DNA of 64,000 nucleotides, from positions 992,001 through 1,056,000 of the forward strand of contig NZ_CP048833.1 in assembly GCF_012971725.1 (NCBI RefSeq), written 5' to 3'. The translations under genes and the position numbers were made by a program. Of this stretch, positions 27,549-38,998 are shown piece after piece; positions within the stretch are counted from its first letter, which is position 1; each line of letters opens with the position of its first letter. A model generated the notes under the pieces. That model worked only from the letters and a program-made list of their open reading frames with translations. It was not told where the DNA came from and did not search any database. The DNA is from Pseudomonas multiresinivorans. GTDB lineage: Bacteria; Pseudomonadota; Gammaproteobacteria; Pseudomonadales; Pseudomonadaceae.

Positions 27549-28476
27549 AATCCCAGCGCAGGGACTTTCCTTCCAGCACCGCCTGGCGCCCGTAGGGCCA
27601 GGCGCGGTTGTGCGCGCCGTGGCCGCTGGGCAGGCCGTGGTAGAGCGGGACACCCAGCGTCGCGGCGTATTCGGCGAAGATTTCCTCCAGGCTGTGGGCC
27701 ACGCCCTTGCGCGGGCAATCGGTGAAGGTGCCGAGACAGATCGCGCCCAGGCGCGCGCCGTTCAGGCTGTTGAGAAGCTGCCAGAGGCTGCGTTCGATGC
27801 GGTAGTAGGGCTCGCCGACGTCCTCGAGGATCAGGATCGCGCCGTCCGGCACGTACAGCGCGCCTACGGTGCCGGCCATGCAGGCCAGCGCGGTGAGGTT
27901 GCCGCCGATCAGCTCGCCTTCCACTGCGTTTTTCGGCCCGGCGAGGTGCTGAACCGCCAGCTTGCCGGGGCCGCCCGCCAGCACATGGCTGATCGATGCC
28001 AGCGACGCCAGGCGTTCGCGCTGTTCATTGGGCGCGCTCAGCGGCTGCAGGCCGAGCCCGGTGGCGACCATGCCGTGGATAGCCGGCAGACTCTGCTGAT
28101 GGAAGGCGCTGAGCAGGATGGAAATGTCCGAGAAGCCGATCAGCGGGCGTGGTGAGGCAGCCTTGATGCGCTGCCAGTCCAGCTGGGGGATGAGTTGCCC
28201 ACAGCCGTAGCCACCGCGCAGGCACCAGACGGCGCTGACGCCATCCAGTTCGAAGGCGGCGTGGAAGTCTTCCAGGCGTTGCTCCGGCGTGCCGGCCAGG
28301 TAGCGGTAGCGTGCGTCGGCGTGTTCCCCCAGGTAGTAGTCGATGCCCTGGACTTCCAACTGGCGCAGAGTCGCTTCCAGCACTTCCTCGGCGATGGCGG
28401 AGGCCGGCGCAACCAGCGCGACGCGGCCTTCGATGGGCGACCATTTGAGTTCGGCGTGGGGGCGGGAGGCGGGCAT
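27547..28476 (-). CDS. ldcA: Muramoyltetrapeptide L,D-carboxypeptidase
   Basis: This 309-residue serine peptidase of family S66 removes the terminal D-alanine from cytosolic murein tetrapeptides during peptidoglycan recycling. The nucleophilic serine lies in LIGFSDISILL (about 117-121 region), preceded by VWCLRGGYGCGQLIPQLDW. The catalytic Glu and His are in ILILEDVGEPYYRIER and GLPSGHGAHN. No signal peptide is present, as expected for a cytoplasmic recycling enzyme. The stop codon TAG is formed at the junction with the small inverted-repeat element. It is convergent with amgS, and the upstream gap holds a REP half-site. Confidence 0.92.
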   Translation of the reverse strand: MPASRPHAELKWSPIEGRVALVAPASAIAEEVLEATLRQLEVQGIDYYLGEHADARYRYLAGTPEQRLEDFHAAFELDGVSAVWCLRGGYGCGQLIPQLDWQRIKAASPRPLIGFSDISILLSAFHQQSLPAIHGMVATGLGLQPLSAPNEQRERLASLASISHVLAGGPGKLAVQHLAGPKNAVEGELIGGNLTALACMAGTVGALYVPDGAILILEDVGEPYYRIERSLWQLLNSLNGARLGAICLGTFTDCPRKGVAHSLEEIFAEYAATLGVPLYHGLPSGHGAHNRAWPYGRQAVLEGKSLRWD

Positions 28477-28735
28477 GTGTGGATTCCGGTTACTTCAGGA
28501 GAACTGTAGGAGCGAGCTTGCTCGCGAAGGGTTCAGCGTGGCAGCGAAGACAGGAGGCTCACTCCCGTAGGGCGAATAAAGCGAAACGCTTTATGCGCCG
28601 TTTGGCTGGAGGGTGCCCCCCTGAGAGGGCAACCCAGACATCCCTGTCGTGGCTACGTGTCTCTCTGGGCACCCTGCCAGGCCATCCGTGGCCTGGCGTT
28701 CGCCGGCGCAACGCATGCATCGCGAAAGCCTCGGC
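28477..28735. repeat. Repeat-bearing gap between ldcA and rimK
   Basis: These 259 bp hold no gene. A single REP half TGTAGGAGCGAGCTTGCTCG lies at 28505-28529. A copy of a second repeat family (GTAGGGCG...CTTTATGCGCC) lies at 28567-28599 and matches the array at 54145-54291. The rest holds the rimK 3' flank and shows nothing recognisable. Confidence 0.7.
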
Positions 28736-29641
28736 TCACCCCTTGCCCTTGGTCCGCGCCAGATGCGGCCCGCCATTCTTCTCCAGGTATTCGATGATCA
28801 CCCCGGCGATGTCCTTGCCGGTGGTGGTCTCGATGCCCTCCAGGCCCGGCGAGGAGTTCACCTCCATCACCAGCGGCCCATGGTTGGAGCGCAGGATGTC
28901 GACGCCGGCGACGTGCAGGCCCATCACCTTGGCGGCGCGGATGGCGGTCATGCGCTCTTCCGGGGTGATCTTGATCAGGCTGGCGCTGCCGCCACGGTGC
29001 AGATTGGAGCGGAACTCGCCGGCCGCCGCCTGGCGCTTCATCGAGGCGATCACCTTGTCGCCGACCACGAAGCAGCGGATGTCGGCGCCGCCGGCTTCCT
29101 TGATGTATTCCTGCACCATGATGTTGTGCTTGAGCCCCATGAAGGCCTCCAGCACGGATTCGGCGGCCTTCTCCGTCTCGCAGAGCACCACGCCGATGCC
29201 CTGGGTGCCTTCCAGTAGCTTGATCACCAGCGGGGCGCCGCCGACCATCTCGATCAGGTCCGGCACGTCATCGGGGGAATGGGCGAAGCCGGTCACCGGC
29301 AGGCCGATGCCCTTGCGCGACAGCAGTTGCAGCGAGCGCAGCTTGTCGCGGGAGCGAGCGATGGCCACCGATTCGTTGAGCGGAAATACCCCCATCATCT
29401 CGAACTGGCGCAGCACGGCGCAGCCATAGAAGGTCACCGAGGCGCCGATACGCGGGATCACCGCGTCGAAATCTTCCAGCGGCTTGCCGCGGTAGTGGAT
29501 CTGCGGCTTGTGGCTGGCGATGTTCATGTAGGCGCGGAGGGTGTCGATCACCACCATCTCGTGGCCGCGTTGCTGCCCGGCCTCCACCAGCCGACGGGTG
29601 GAATACAGGCGCGGATTGCGCGACAGCACAGCAATTTTCAT
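28736..29641 (-). CDS. rimK: Ribosomal protein S6-L-glutamate ligase
   Basis: This 301-residue ATP-grasp enzyme adds glutamate residues to the C-terminus of ribosomal protein S6 and in Pseudomonas influences the proteome and motility. The N-terminal pre-ATP-grasp domain ([18 protein letters not shown]) is followed by the ATP-grasp core. The core has [36 protein letters not shown] and the metal-binding [14 protein letters not shown] (acidic residue and Asn). The start overlaps the rimB stop by four bases (ATGA), so the two are translationally coupled. The length is normal for the family. Confidence 0.95.
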   Translation of the reverse strand: MKIAVLSRNPRLYSTRRLVEAGQQRGHEMVVIDTLRAYMNIASHKPQIHYRGKPLEDFDAVIPRIGASVTFYGCAVLRQFEMMGVFPLNESVAIARSRDKLRSLQLLSRKGIGLPVTGFAHSPDDVPDLIEMVGGAPLVIKLLEGTQGIGVVLCETEKAAESVLEAFMGLKHNIMVQEYIKEAGGADIRCFVVGDKVIASMKRQAAAGEFRSNLHRGGSASLIKITPEERMTAIRAAKVMGLHVAGVDILRSNHGPLVMEVNSSPGLEGIETTTGKDIAGVIIEYLEKNGGPHLARTKGKG

Positions 29642-30114
29642 TGATCACCTGGAAGGGTGGCGGGAACCATGATGAGGGGTTTGTCTTGTACGTAGGTGAG
29701 GCCGGGGTTGACCACGAGCTGGCCGTGGACCAGCGCCTTGGAGCCTAGCAGCACGCGGTAGCGCATGGTCTTGCGGCAGGCCAGGGTGAATTCCACCGAC
29801 CAGGCGCGATCGCCCAGGGCCAGCAGCGTGCGGATCACATAGCGGGTCTGGGCCTGACCGTTGGAGCTCTTGATGGTCTTCATCGTCACCACCGGCGCTT
29901 CGCAGCGATGGCGACGCTGTACCTGGGTGCCCAGGTGGGCGATGAAGCGTACCCAGTCCTGGCCGCCACGCTGGAACGGCACGATGTCGCTGGCATGCAG
30001 GGTGGAGGTGCTGGCGCCGGTGTCGATCTTCGCGCGCAGGCCGACCATGCCCAGTTCGGGCAGGGCGATCCATTCGCGCAGACCAATTACCGACAGCTGG
30101 TCGAAAGTCTTCAA
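29638..30114 (-). CDS. rimB: RimB: retropepsin-like / ATP-dependent zinc protease family protein
   Basis: This 158-residue protein begins near [31 protein letters not shown] (split). The DTGAST motif at about residues 31-36 resembles the active site of retropepsins, and the family (formerly 'ATP-dependent zinc protease', DUF785) carries it. In P. fluorescens the rim operon pairs such a protein with RimK to control S6 glutamylation, which is the likely role here given the four-base overlap with rimK. No rimA-like gene was found upstream; only 101 bp separate it from divergent hslR. No ATP-binding motif is visible, so the historical name should not be taken literally. Confidence 0.8.
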   Translation of the reverse strand: MKTFDQLSVIGLREWIALPELGMVGLRAKIDTGASTSTLHASDIVPFQRGGQDWVRFIAHLGTQVQRRHRCEAPVVTMKTIKSSNGQAQTRYVIRTLLALGDRAWSVEFTLACRKTMRYRVLLGSKALVHGQLVVNPGLTYVQDKPLIMVPATLPGDQ

Positions 30115-30215
30115 GGCAGGCGTCCCCGGCGTTTGCCGGCATTCTAGTCAGGCCGGTTGTGCCCCGCCAGCGGGGTGCGCGGTACACTCGCAGACCCGCA
30201 TGACGAGGTTGTGAC

Positions 30216-30608
<393 letters not shown>

Positions 30609-30653
30609 ATAGCCGGCGAGGGCCGTGGGCGCCTCGCCGGGACCGTCTGGGCG

Positions 30654-31454
30654 TCAGGCGGTTACGACGCTCAGGCGGTTGAGCAGCGGGATCTTTGCCG
30701 CCAGGCGGAACAGCGGGTCGGTCCAGCGCACCAGCGCGGCGCTGCCCACGGCGGCGAAGGGCGTGAAGCAGCTCCAGGCCAGGGCCACCAGCGCCATCTG
30801 CACGCCGCCGATGTAATCGTCCTGACCCCAGTGGGCGCCGGCTACCAGGCGCGGCAGCATGAACAGCAGCGCCAGGCCCCAGACCACCACCCATTGCAGC
30901 GCGGTGCGGGCAAACAGGGTGAGGAACAGCGCCCAGATCAACAGCACCGAGGCGTGGTCGCCAGGGAAACTGCGGGCCGACTCGTCCTTCACCTCGAAGG
31001 GCGTGTCCTCCCACTGCGGGAAGAAGTGCTCCAAGCGCACGGCATCCGGCGCAATGCTGGAAATGCTCGCGTGCTGCCAGCCCAGCTTGTGGGCGATCTT
31101 GGCGTAGAGGATGCGCACCACCACCAGGACCAGCGCCGCACATAGAAAGCCGAAGGTCGCCGCGCGGACATGGGTCGCCTTGAAGATCCAGTCGCCACGG
31201 ATCATCAGCAGCAGCAGGATCACCCCCACCAGCAGGTCGAACGGCCGGGTGCTGGCCACGGCCCAGGTCAGGCGCCAGGTCTCGTTGCTTGCCAGCGGCT
31301 GGTTGAGCAGGCTGAACAGGCTGAAATCGAACAGGTCCATCGCGCTGCGAGTGGGCTCCCAGAGCCACAGCAGGAGCAGGGCGAGGGCCATCAGGTGACA
31401 CGCGATGAAGGGCTTCCAGGACCAGGTGGCTTGGAACGGCGTGGTTTTGTCCAT
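30654..31454 (-). CDS. PAP2-superfamily membrane phosphatase
   Basis: This is a 266-residue inner-membrane protein with about six hydrophobic helices. PAP2 phosphatase motifs are visible as SFPGDHAS (motif 2, catalytic His) and PRLVAGAHWGQDD (motif 3: Arg, His nucleophile, Asp). The class includes undecaprenyl-pyrophosphate, lipid A and phosphatidate phosphatases, so the substrate is open. The start is MDKTTPFQATW at 31454 because AGGGGGA sits about nine bases upstream; a longer frame from 31532 would lack a ribosome site and add unconserved residues. It is divergent from hslO, with a 118-bp spacer. Confidence 0.85.
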   Translation of the reverse strand: MDKTTPFQATWSWKPFIACHLMALALLLLWLWEPTRSAMDLFDFSLFSLLNQPLASNETWRLTWAVASTRPFDLLVGVILLLLMIRGDWIFKATHVRAATFGFLCAALVLVVVRILYAKIAHKLGWQHASISSIAPDAVRLEHFFPQWEDTPFEVKDESARSFPGDHASVLLIWALFLTLFARTALQWVVVWGLALLFMLPRLVAGAHWGQDDYIGGVQMALVALAWSCFTPFAAVGSAALVRWTDPLFRLAAKIPLLNRLSVVTA

Positions 31455-31572
31455 AAAATCGATTCCCCCTTCTGACAACGGTTCCGGGTTGCCGGATACG
31501 ACAAAGCGCGCTTTATAGGCCTTTGCCATCAACTTGTCATTTATTTGTGCCTATCGCAGCGTTGTGCCCAGC

Positions 31573-32466
31573 ATGTCTCAGATCGATCAAAGTCAGCGTT
31601 TCCTGTTCGACAACACCGATGTTCGCGGTGAGCTGGTGGAGCTCGACCGCAGTTATGCCGAAGTGCTGGCCAAGCACCCCTACCCGCAGCCGGTCGCCCA
31701 ACTGCTGGGAGAAATGCTAGCCGCGGCTGCGCTACTTTGCGGCACCCTCAAGTTCGACGGCCTGCTGGTGCTGCAGGCGCGCTCCAGCGGCGCCGTTCCG
31801 CTGCTGATGGTGGAATGTTCCAGTGCTCGCGAAGTGCGTGGCCTGGCCCGTTACGACGCCGAGGCCATCGGTGACGCCGCCGGCCTCGCCGAGCTGATGC
31901 CGCATGGCGTGCTGACGCTCACCGTCGATCCGAAGAACGGCAAGCGCTACCAGGGCATCGTTCCGCTGGAAGGCGCCACCTTGGCCGACTGCCTGTCGAC
32001 CTACTTCGCCACCTCCGAACAGCTCCCGACCCGCTTCTGGCTCAATGCTGACAGCCGCCGTGCCCGCGGCCTGCTGCTGCAGCAACTGCCGGCGGACCGC
32101 CAGCGCGACACCGAGTCGCGCGAAGCCAGCTGGCAGCACGTCACCACCCTGGCCGATACCCTCACCGCCGAGGAGCTTCTGGGCCTGGACAACGCCACCG
32201 TGCTGCATCGCCTGTACCACGAAGACGACGTTCGCCTGTTCGAGCCGCAGCCGCTGGTATTCCGTTGCAGCTGCTCTCGGGAACGCTCGGCCAATGCGCT
32301 GGTCAGTCTTGGGCAGGACGACGCCGAGCGTCTGCTGGCCGAAGAGGATGGCGAGATCGTCATCGACTGCCAGTTCTGCAATCAGCGCTATAGCTTCGAC
32401 GGTTCGGACGTCGCCCAGCTGTTCTCGGGCGGCGGAAGCCAGACGCCGTCAGAAACCCGCCATTGA
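31573..32466 (+). CDS. hslO: Redox-regulated chaperone Hsp33
   Basis: This 297-residue cytosolic holdase is activated by oxidation. The N-terminal core carries family blocks such as [18 protein letters not shown] and [18 protein letters not shown]. The C-terminal redox switch has the zinc-binding cysteines CSC and, after about 30 residues, CQFC ([10 protein letters not shown] ... [12 protein letters not shown]), exactly the Hsp33 pattern. The start was chosen at [12 protein letters not shown] by homology; a frame beginning at 31534 would add 13 residues. The ribosome site is weak. It is followed 168 bp later by pckA. Confidence 0.94.
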   Translation: MSQIDQSQRFLFDNTDVRGELVELDRSYAEVLAKHPYPQPVAQLLGEMLAAAALLCGTLKFDGLLVLQARSSGAVPLLMVECSSAREVRGLARYDAEAIGDAAGLAELMPHGVLTLTVDPKNGKRYQGIVPLEGATLADCLSTYFATSEQLPTRFWLNADSRRARGLLLQQLPADRQRDTESREASWQHVTTLADTLTAEELLGLDNATVLHRLYHEDDVRLFEPQPLVFRCSCSRERSANALVSLGQDDAERLLAEEDGEIVIDCQFCNQRYSFDGSDVAQLFSGGGSQTPSETRH

Positions 32467-32541
32467 CCGCTTCGATTTGTCCGATAGCCGAACCAATGGC
32501 GCTATCGCCGGATCAGAGGCTGCACGAGAACAGTTCTTTTC

Positions 32542-32550
32542 TGGCATAAT
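32542..32550 (+). promoter_or_regulatory. Candidate extended -10 promoter of pckA
   Basis: TGGCATAAT fits an extended -10 (TGn plus CATAAT, five of six consensus) in the hslO-pckA spacer. A convincing -35 was not found. Confidence 0.4.
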
Positions 32551-32596
32551 CCCGCGACTTTTTTCCGCGGTAGTGGGAATCAGAAGTCACTACGCA

Positions 32597-32638
32597 ATGT
32601 TTGGAGGACTCGGCTTCGGCCGACGGGGACCCACATGA
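32597..32638 (+). promoter_or_regulatory. Upstream mini-ORF and UUCG hairpin before pckA
   Basis: An ATG at 32597 opens a 13-codon frame ([13 protein letters not shown]) whose TGA overlaps the pckA ATG as ATGA at 32635-32638. Inside it, TCGGC-TTCG-GCCGA (32610-32623) is a very stable UUCG-tetraloop hairpin. It lies between a GGAGGA (32603-32608) and the GGGGA five bases before the pckA start. The mini-ORF itself has no clear ribosome site. Confidence 0.35.
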
Positions 32639-34176
32639 CGCAAGCCAACAAAGCCGTTTACACCGATATCAGCGTTGCCCAACTGGTTGAAGAAGCCATT
32701 CGCCGCGGCGAAGGCGAACTCGCCGACAACGGCTCGCTGGTCGTGAAAACCGGCCACCGCACCGGCCGCTCGCCTGCCGACCGTTTCATCGTCGAAGAGC
32801 CGGGCAGCAAGGATTCCATCGCATGGGGCGCCATCAACCGTCCGTTCCCGGCCGACAAGTTCGATGCCCTGTGGGACCGTGTCCAGGCGTTCAACAACGC
32901 CCAGGAACACTTCGTCTCCCACGTTCATGTAGGTTCCGCCGCGGATCACTACCTGGCCGTCAAGATGACCACCGCCACTGCCTGGCAGAACTTGTTCGGC
33001 CGCGCACTGTTCATCGAGCCCGAGCAGTACAACCCGGCTGGCCGTGAAGAATGGCAGGTGCTCAACGTCGCCAACTTCGAGTGCGTGCCCGAGCGTGACG
33101 GCACCAACTCCGATGGCTGCGTGATCCTCAACTTCGCCCAGAAGAAAGTGCTGATCGCCGGCATGCGCTACGCCGGTGAAATGAAGAAGGCCATGTTCGG
33201 CGTGCAGAACTACCTGCTGCCGGAAAAAGACGTGCTGCCGATGCACTGCGCCGCCAACATCGGTGAAGCCGGCGACGTGACCCTGTTCTTCGGTCTGTCC
33301 GGCACCGGCAAGACCACTCTGTCCGCCGACGAAAGCCGCTACCTGATCGGCGACGACGAGCACGGCTGGGGCGAAGGCGTTGTCTTCAACATCGAAGGCG
33401 GCTGCTACGCCAAGTGCATCGACCTGTCCGAGAAGAACGAGCCGGTCATCTGGAAAGCCATCAAGTTCGGCGCCGTGCTGGAAAACGTCGTCCTCGACGA
33501 GAACCGCACCCCGAACTACGCCGATGACAGCCTGACCCAGAACTCCCGCGCGGCCTACCCGCTGGAGAACGTCGAGAAGCGTTCCGAGCAGAACCTCGGC
33601 GGCGAGCCCAACGCCGTGATCTTCCTGACCTGCGACCTGACCGGCGTTCTGCCGCCGGTGTCGATCCTGAACAACGAGCAGGCGGCCTACCACTTCCTGT
33701 CCGGCTACACCGCGCTGGTCGGTTCCACCGAAATGGGTTCGGGCGGCGGCATCAAGTCGACCTTCTCCACCTGCTTCGGCGCACCCTTCTTCCCGCGCCC
33801 GGCCGGCGTTTACGCCGAGCTGCTGATCAAGCGCATCCAGGCCTTCGGCTCCAAGGTCTACCTGGTCAACACCGGCTGGACCGGCGGTGGCTACGGCGTC
33901 GGCAAGCGCTTCAACATCCCGACCACCCGTGGCGTGATCGCTGCCATTCAGAGCGGCGCTCTGATCGGTGCCGAGACCGAGCACCTAGACATCATCAACC
34001 TGGACGTACCGAAGGTCGTTCCGGGCGTCGAGACCAACCTGCTCAACCCGCGCAACACCTGGGAAGACAAGGCGGCCTACGACGAAGCCGCCAAGGGCCT
34101 GGCCAGCAAGTTCATCGAGAACTTCAAGAAGTTCGACGTGAGCGACGCCATCAAGAACGCCGGCCCGCAGCTGTAA
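32635..34176 (+). CDS. pckA: Phosphoenolpyruvate carboxykinase (ATP)
   Basis: This 513-residue cytosolic gluconeogenic enzyme converts oxaloacetate and ATP to PEP, CO2 and ADP. The kinase-1a P-loop and metal site of the ATP-dependent family read [19 protein letters not shown] (about 221-239), followed by [17 protein letters not shown] and the [16 protein letters not shown] region complete the active site. The start overlaps the end of a 13-codon upstream frame and lies after a UUCG hairpin. It is followed by an intrinsic terminator. Codon usage is strongly biased to C-ending codons, as expected for a highly expressed gene. Confidence 0.97.
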   Translation: MTQANKAVYTDISVAQLVEEAIRRGEGELADNGSLVVKTGHRTGRSPADRFIVEEPGSKDSIAWGAINRPFPADKFDALWDRVQAFNNAQEHFVSHVHVGSAADHYLAVKMTTATAWQNLFGRALFIEPEQYNPAGREEWQVLNVANFECVPERDGTNSDGCVILNFAQKKVLIAGMRYAGEMKKAMFGVQNYLLPEKDVLPMHCAANIGEAGDVTLFFGLSGTGKTTLSADESRYLIGDDEHGWGEGVVFNIEGGCYAKCIDLSEKNEPVIWKAIKFGAVLENVVLDENRTPNYADDSLTQNSRAAYPLENVEKRSEQNLGGEPNAVIFLTCDLTGVLPPVSILNNEQAAYHFLSGYTALVGSTEMGSGGGIKSTFSTCFGAPFFPRPAGVYAELLIKRIQAFGSKVYLVNTGWTGGGYGVGKRFNIPTTRGVIAAIQSGALIGAETEHLDIINLDVPKVVPGVETNLLNPRNTWEDKAAYDEAAKGLASKFIENFKKFDVSDAIKNAGPQL

Positions 34177-34191
34177 GCGAGCCTGTTCTGG

Positions 34192-34218
34192 AAAGAGCCG
34201 CCTTCGGGCGGCTTTTTC
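34192..34218 (+). terminator. Intrinsic terminator after pckA
   Basis: AGCCGCC-TTCG-GGCGGCT is followed by a five-T run, a perfect 7-bp stem with a tetraloop. Confidence 0.92.
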
Positions 34219-34256
34219 ATTGGCGCCTGCGAACGGTCCTGCTCCGAGGGCTCTTC

Positions 34257-34382
34257 GTAGGAGCGAGCTTGTGACCCACAGGGATGTGGGGAATGCCGTC
34301 ATCCGTAGGGAACGGATTCGGCCTCGCGAACCGGGGTTGGGCTTTTCGCGAGCAAGGGCTGGGCGCCCCCCTCGGTCCTACA
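34257..34382. repeat. Degenerate REP pair
   Basis: CGTAGGAGCGAGCTTGTGAC at the left and CGCGAGCAAGG...CTCGGTCCTACA at the right are diverged REP halves enclosing about 80 bp. The right half carries the GGGCGCCCCCCTCGG variant also seen at 38854-38879. It lies between the pckA block and the recQ block. Confidence 0.7.
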
Positions 34383-34431
34383 ATGGTGCTTCCTAGTCTG
34401 GGTGAACCGCCCTGTTATTGGAGTTTCCCCC

Positions 34432-36357
<1,926 letters not shown>

Positions 36358-36491
36358 ACGCCTGAATCCGGCGGCGCCACGCACGACTAAAGGTCGGCGT
36401 GACGCCGCCTGGGCTGCTTGTAGGGTGAGGGGAGGAAATTCCTCCTAGACTCACCAGGCACTGCCTGCCTAACGGCCGAGGAGCCCCAAGC

Positions 36492-37991
36492 ATGTCCGTC
36501 GAGCACCTGGATGTACTGATCATCGGCGCCGGCCTGTCCGGCATCGGCGCCGCCTGCCACCTGCAGAAGCAATGCCCCGGCAAGTCCTACGCCATCCTCG
36601 AAGGCCGTGAGGCCATGGGCGGCACCTGGGACCTGTTCCGCTACCCGGGCATCCGCTCCGACTCGGACATGTACACCCTGGGCTACAACTTCAAGCCCTG
36701 GACCGATCCCAAGGCCATCGCCGACGGCCCCTCGATCCTCAACTACATCCGCGAGACCGCCCGCGAGTACCGCGTCGAGGACAAGGTGCGTTACCGCCAC
36801 CGCGTCCTCAAATCCGACTGGGACAGCAACACGGCGCGCTGGAACCTCAGCGTGCAGCGTGGCGACGAAGAGGAGCCCGTGCGCATGAGTGCGCAGTTCC
36901 TCTTCATGTGCACCGGCTACTACCGCTACGACGCCGGCTACACCCCGGACTTCCCGGGCCGCGAGAGCTTCGGCGGGCAGGTCATCCACCCGCAGCTGTG
37001 GCCGGAGAACTTCGACTACAGCGGCAAGCGCATCGTGGTGATCGGCAGCGGCGCCACCGCCGTCACGCTGATCCCCTCGCTGACCGACAAGGCCGCCCAC
37101 GTCACCATGCTGCAGCGCTCGCCGTCCTATGTGATCACCCTGCCGGCGAAGGACCCGATCTCCAACTTCCTGCGCAACTTCCTGCCGGAGAAATGGGTGT
37201 ATCGACAGGCGCGGGCGCGCAACGTGACCATGCAGATGATCTTCTTCATGGCCTCCAAAATGTTCCCCGGCGCGGTGCGCAAGTTGATGCTCAAGCTGGC
37301 CAACCTGCAGCTGGGCAAGGACTTCGACATGCGCCACTTCAGCCCGCGCTACAAGCCTTGGGACGAGCGCGTGTGCTGCGTGCCGGACGGCGACCTGTTC
37401 AAGGCGCTGCGTCAGGGCCGCGCGTCGGTGGTCACCGACCATATCGAGCGCTTCACCGAGAAGGGCATCCTGCTCAAATCCGGACAACTGCTGGAAGCGG
37501 ACGTGATCGTCACCGCCACCGGACTGGACCTGGTGATGTTCGGTGGCGCCGAGCTGGCCATTGACGGCAAGCCCTTCGAGGTCACGAAAAGCATGGGCTA
37601 TCGCGGCATCATGCTGCGTGACCTGCCCAACCTTGCCGCCATCGTCGGCTACACCAATGCCAGCTGGACGCTCAAGGCCGACCTCTCCAGCGAGTACTTC
37701 TGCCGCCTGATCAACCACCTAGACGCCATCGGCATGCGCCAGTGCACGCCGCGCCAGACCGACGGATCGGTGAAGGAAGAACCCTTCCTCAACCTCAATT
37801 CCGGCTACATCCAGCGCGCCGCCGACCGCATGCCCAAGCAGGGCGACCGCACGCCGTGGAAGCTCTACCAGAACTACGCGCTGGACCTGGCCCTGCTGCG
37901 TTTCGGCAAGGTCGAGGACGGCTACCTGACCTTCACTTCGCCCAAGCAGCGCCAAACCACGGCTGCGCCGGTGGAAGCGCTGGAGAGCTGA
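36492..37991 (+). CDS. FAD/NADPH-dependent monooxygenase (Baeyer-Villiger / EthA-like)
   Basis: This is a 499-residue class B flavin monooxygenase. The FAD Rossmann motif is IIGAGLSGIGAACHLQ (about 11-26), followed by GGTWDLFRYPGIRSDSDM and the fingerprint-like FGGQVIHPQLWPE (about 160-172). The NADPH Rossmann motif is VIGSGATAVTLIP (about 183-195). This order is typical of Baeyer-Villiger and EthA-type enzymes, which oxidise ketones or thioamides; the substrate is unknown. No membrane segment or signal peptide is present. It stands alone between recQ and the nitroreductase, with its own 134-bp upstream region. Confidence 0.88.
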   Translation: MSVEHLDVLIIGAGLSGIGAACHLQKQCPGKSYAILEGREAMGGTWDLFRYPGIRSDSDMYTLGYNFKPWTDPKAIADGPSILNYIRETAREYRVEDKVRYRHRVLKSDWDSNTARWNLSVQRGDEEEPVRMSAQFLFMCTGYYRYDAGYTPDFPGRESFGGQVIHPQLWPENFDYSGKRIVVIGSGATAVTLIPSLTDKAAHVTMLQRSPSYVITLPAKDPISNFLRNFLPEKWVYRQARARNVTMQMIFFMASKMFPGAVRKLMLKLANLQLGKDFDMRHFSPRYKPWDERVCCVPDGDLFKALRQGRASVVTDHIERFTEKGILLKSGQLLEADVIVTATGLDLVMFGGAELAIDGKPFEVTKSMGYRGIMLRDLPNLAAIVGYTNASWTLKADLSSEYFCRLINHLDAIGMRQCTPRQTDGSVKEEPFLNLNSGYIQRAADRMPKQGDRTPWKLYQNYALDLALLRFGKVEDGYLTFTSPKQRQTTAAPVEALES

Positions 37992-38136
37992 CCCTCGCGT
38001 CGGAGCCCGCCGGTCCTGGCGGGCCTTGTTCTATCGAGGCATCGGATAGACATTATCGATACGCCGCTCTGCAACGGAGCTGCCTCTCGGCTTACCATGC
38101 GCGCCGTTCCCGCCCATGCCAGCCAGAGGATTTTCC

Positions 38137-38739
38137 ATGCTGATCGAAGACGCCATCCGCAGCCGCCGTTCCATCCGCGGTTTCGACACTTCCTACGTGA
38201 TGAGCCGCGAGGAGAAGGACGACCTGCTGCAACAGGCGCTGCTAGCGCCCACCTCCTTCAACCTGCAACACGTGCGCCTGGTGGAAGTCAGCGACCCGCA
38301 GCTGCGTGCGCAGATCCGCGAAGCCGGCTGGGACCAGGTACAGATGACCGAGGCTTCGATGCTGGTGATCGTCTGCGCGCAGGTCGACAGCTGGGAGAAG
38401 AACGCCGAACGCGTGTGGGACGGCGCCCCGGCCGAGGTGAAGAACTTCATGGTCGGCGCCATCGACGGCTATTACCGCGACAAGCCGCAGACCCAGCGCG
38501 ACGAAGCCATGCGCAGCAGCGGCCTGGTGGCCCAGACGCTGATGCTCGCCGCCCGTGGCCGTGGCTTGGACAGCGTGCCGATGGTTGGTTTCGACTTCGA
38601 CGCCGTGGGCAAGCTGATCAACCTGCCGGCCAACCACGCCATCGGCCTGATGATCGCTGTCGGTAAACAGGCCGTGGACGCCAAGCCGCGCATCGGTCGG
38701 CTGCCGCTGGAAGAGACGATCGTTCGCGATCGCTTCTGA
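38137..38739 (+). CDS. Nitroreductase-family FMN oxidoreductase
   Basis: This 200-residue protein has the nitroreductase fold signatures: AIRSRRSIRGFD near the N-terminus (FMN phosphate contacts), LLAPTSFNLQHVRLV (about 38-52), GLVAQTLMLAARGRGLDSVPM and the C-terminal HAIGLMIAVGKQ. Members reduce nitro-aromatics, quinones or enones with NAD(P)H. The start at 38137 follows AGAGGA by six bases; an in-frame ATG at 38116 is rejected for lack of a ribosome site. An intrinsic terminator follows. It is the last gene of the recQ-monooxygenase-nitroreductase stretch on this strand. Confidence 0.9.
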   Translation: MLIEDAIRSRRSIRGFDTSYVMSREEKDDLLQQALLAPTSFNLQHVRLVEVSDPQLRAQIREAGWDQVQMTEASMLVIVCAQVDSWEKNAERVWDGAPAEVKNFMVGAIDGYYRDKPQTQRDEAMRSSGLVAQTLMLAARGRGLDSVPMVGFDFDAVGKLINLPANHAIGLMIAVGKQAVDAKPRIGRLPLEETIVRDRF

Positions 38740-38747
38740 TCCCCACG

Positions 38748-38776
38748 AAACGCGCCTCCGAGCGCGTTTTTTCTTT
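38748..38776 (+). terminator. Intrinsic terminator after the nitroreductase gene
   Basis: AAACGCGC pairs with GCGCGTTT across a six-base loop and is followed by a T-rich tract. Confidence 0.85.
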
Positions 38777-38785
38777 TCTGCTCTA

Positions 38786-38879
38786 TGTAGGAGCGAGCTT
38801 GCTCGCGAACCGCCCGGTTTCGTCATGTTCGGCAACTCCGGTTCGCTAGCAAGGACTGGGCGTCCCCCTCGGTCCTACA
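38786..38879. repeat. REP pair with variant right half
   Basis: An intact TGTAGGAGCGAGCTTGCTCG half faces TTCGCTAGCAAGGACTGGGC followed by GTCCCCCTCGGTCCTACA. The right half is the same variant as in the copy after pckA. Confidence 0.8.
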
Positions 38880-38907
38880 GGTTCTGCTCACTCCGGTTGA
38901 TCAGATT

Positions 38908-38986
38908 CGTAGGATGGGTGGAGCTTGCGATACCCATCGATCCTTGCGCCCATGATGGGTATCGCTTCGCTCCACGCCATCCTACG
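38908..38986. repeat. Large imperfect palindrome (GTAGGATGGGTGGAGC type)
   Basis: CGTAGGATGGGTGGAGC...CGATACCCATC and GATGGGTATCGCTTCGCTCC...CATCCTACG are inverted copies about 30 bp long. Together with the adjacent REP they fill the 259-bp gap between the nitroreductase and LysR genes, leaving nothing else recognisable. Confidence 0.75.
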
Positions 38987-38998
38987 CGGCGAGCCCAG

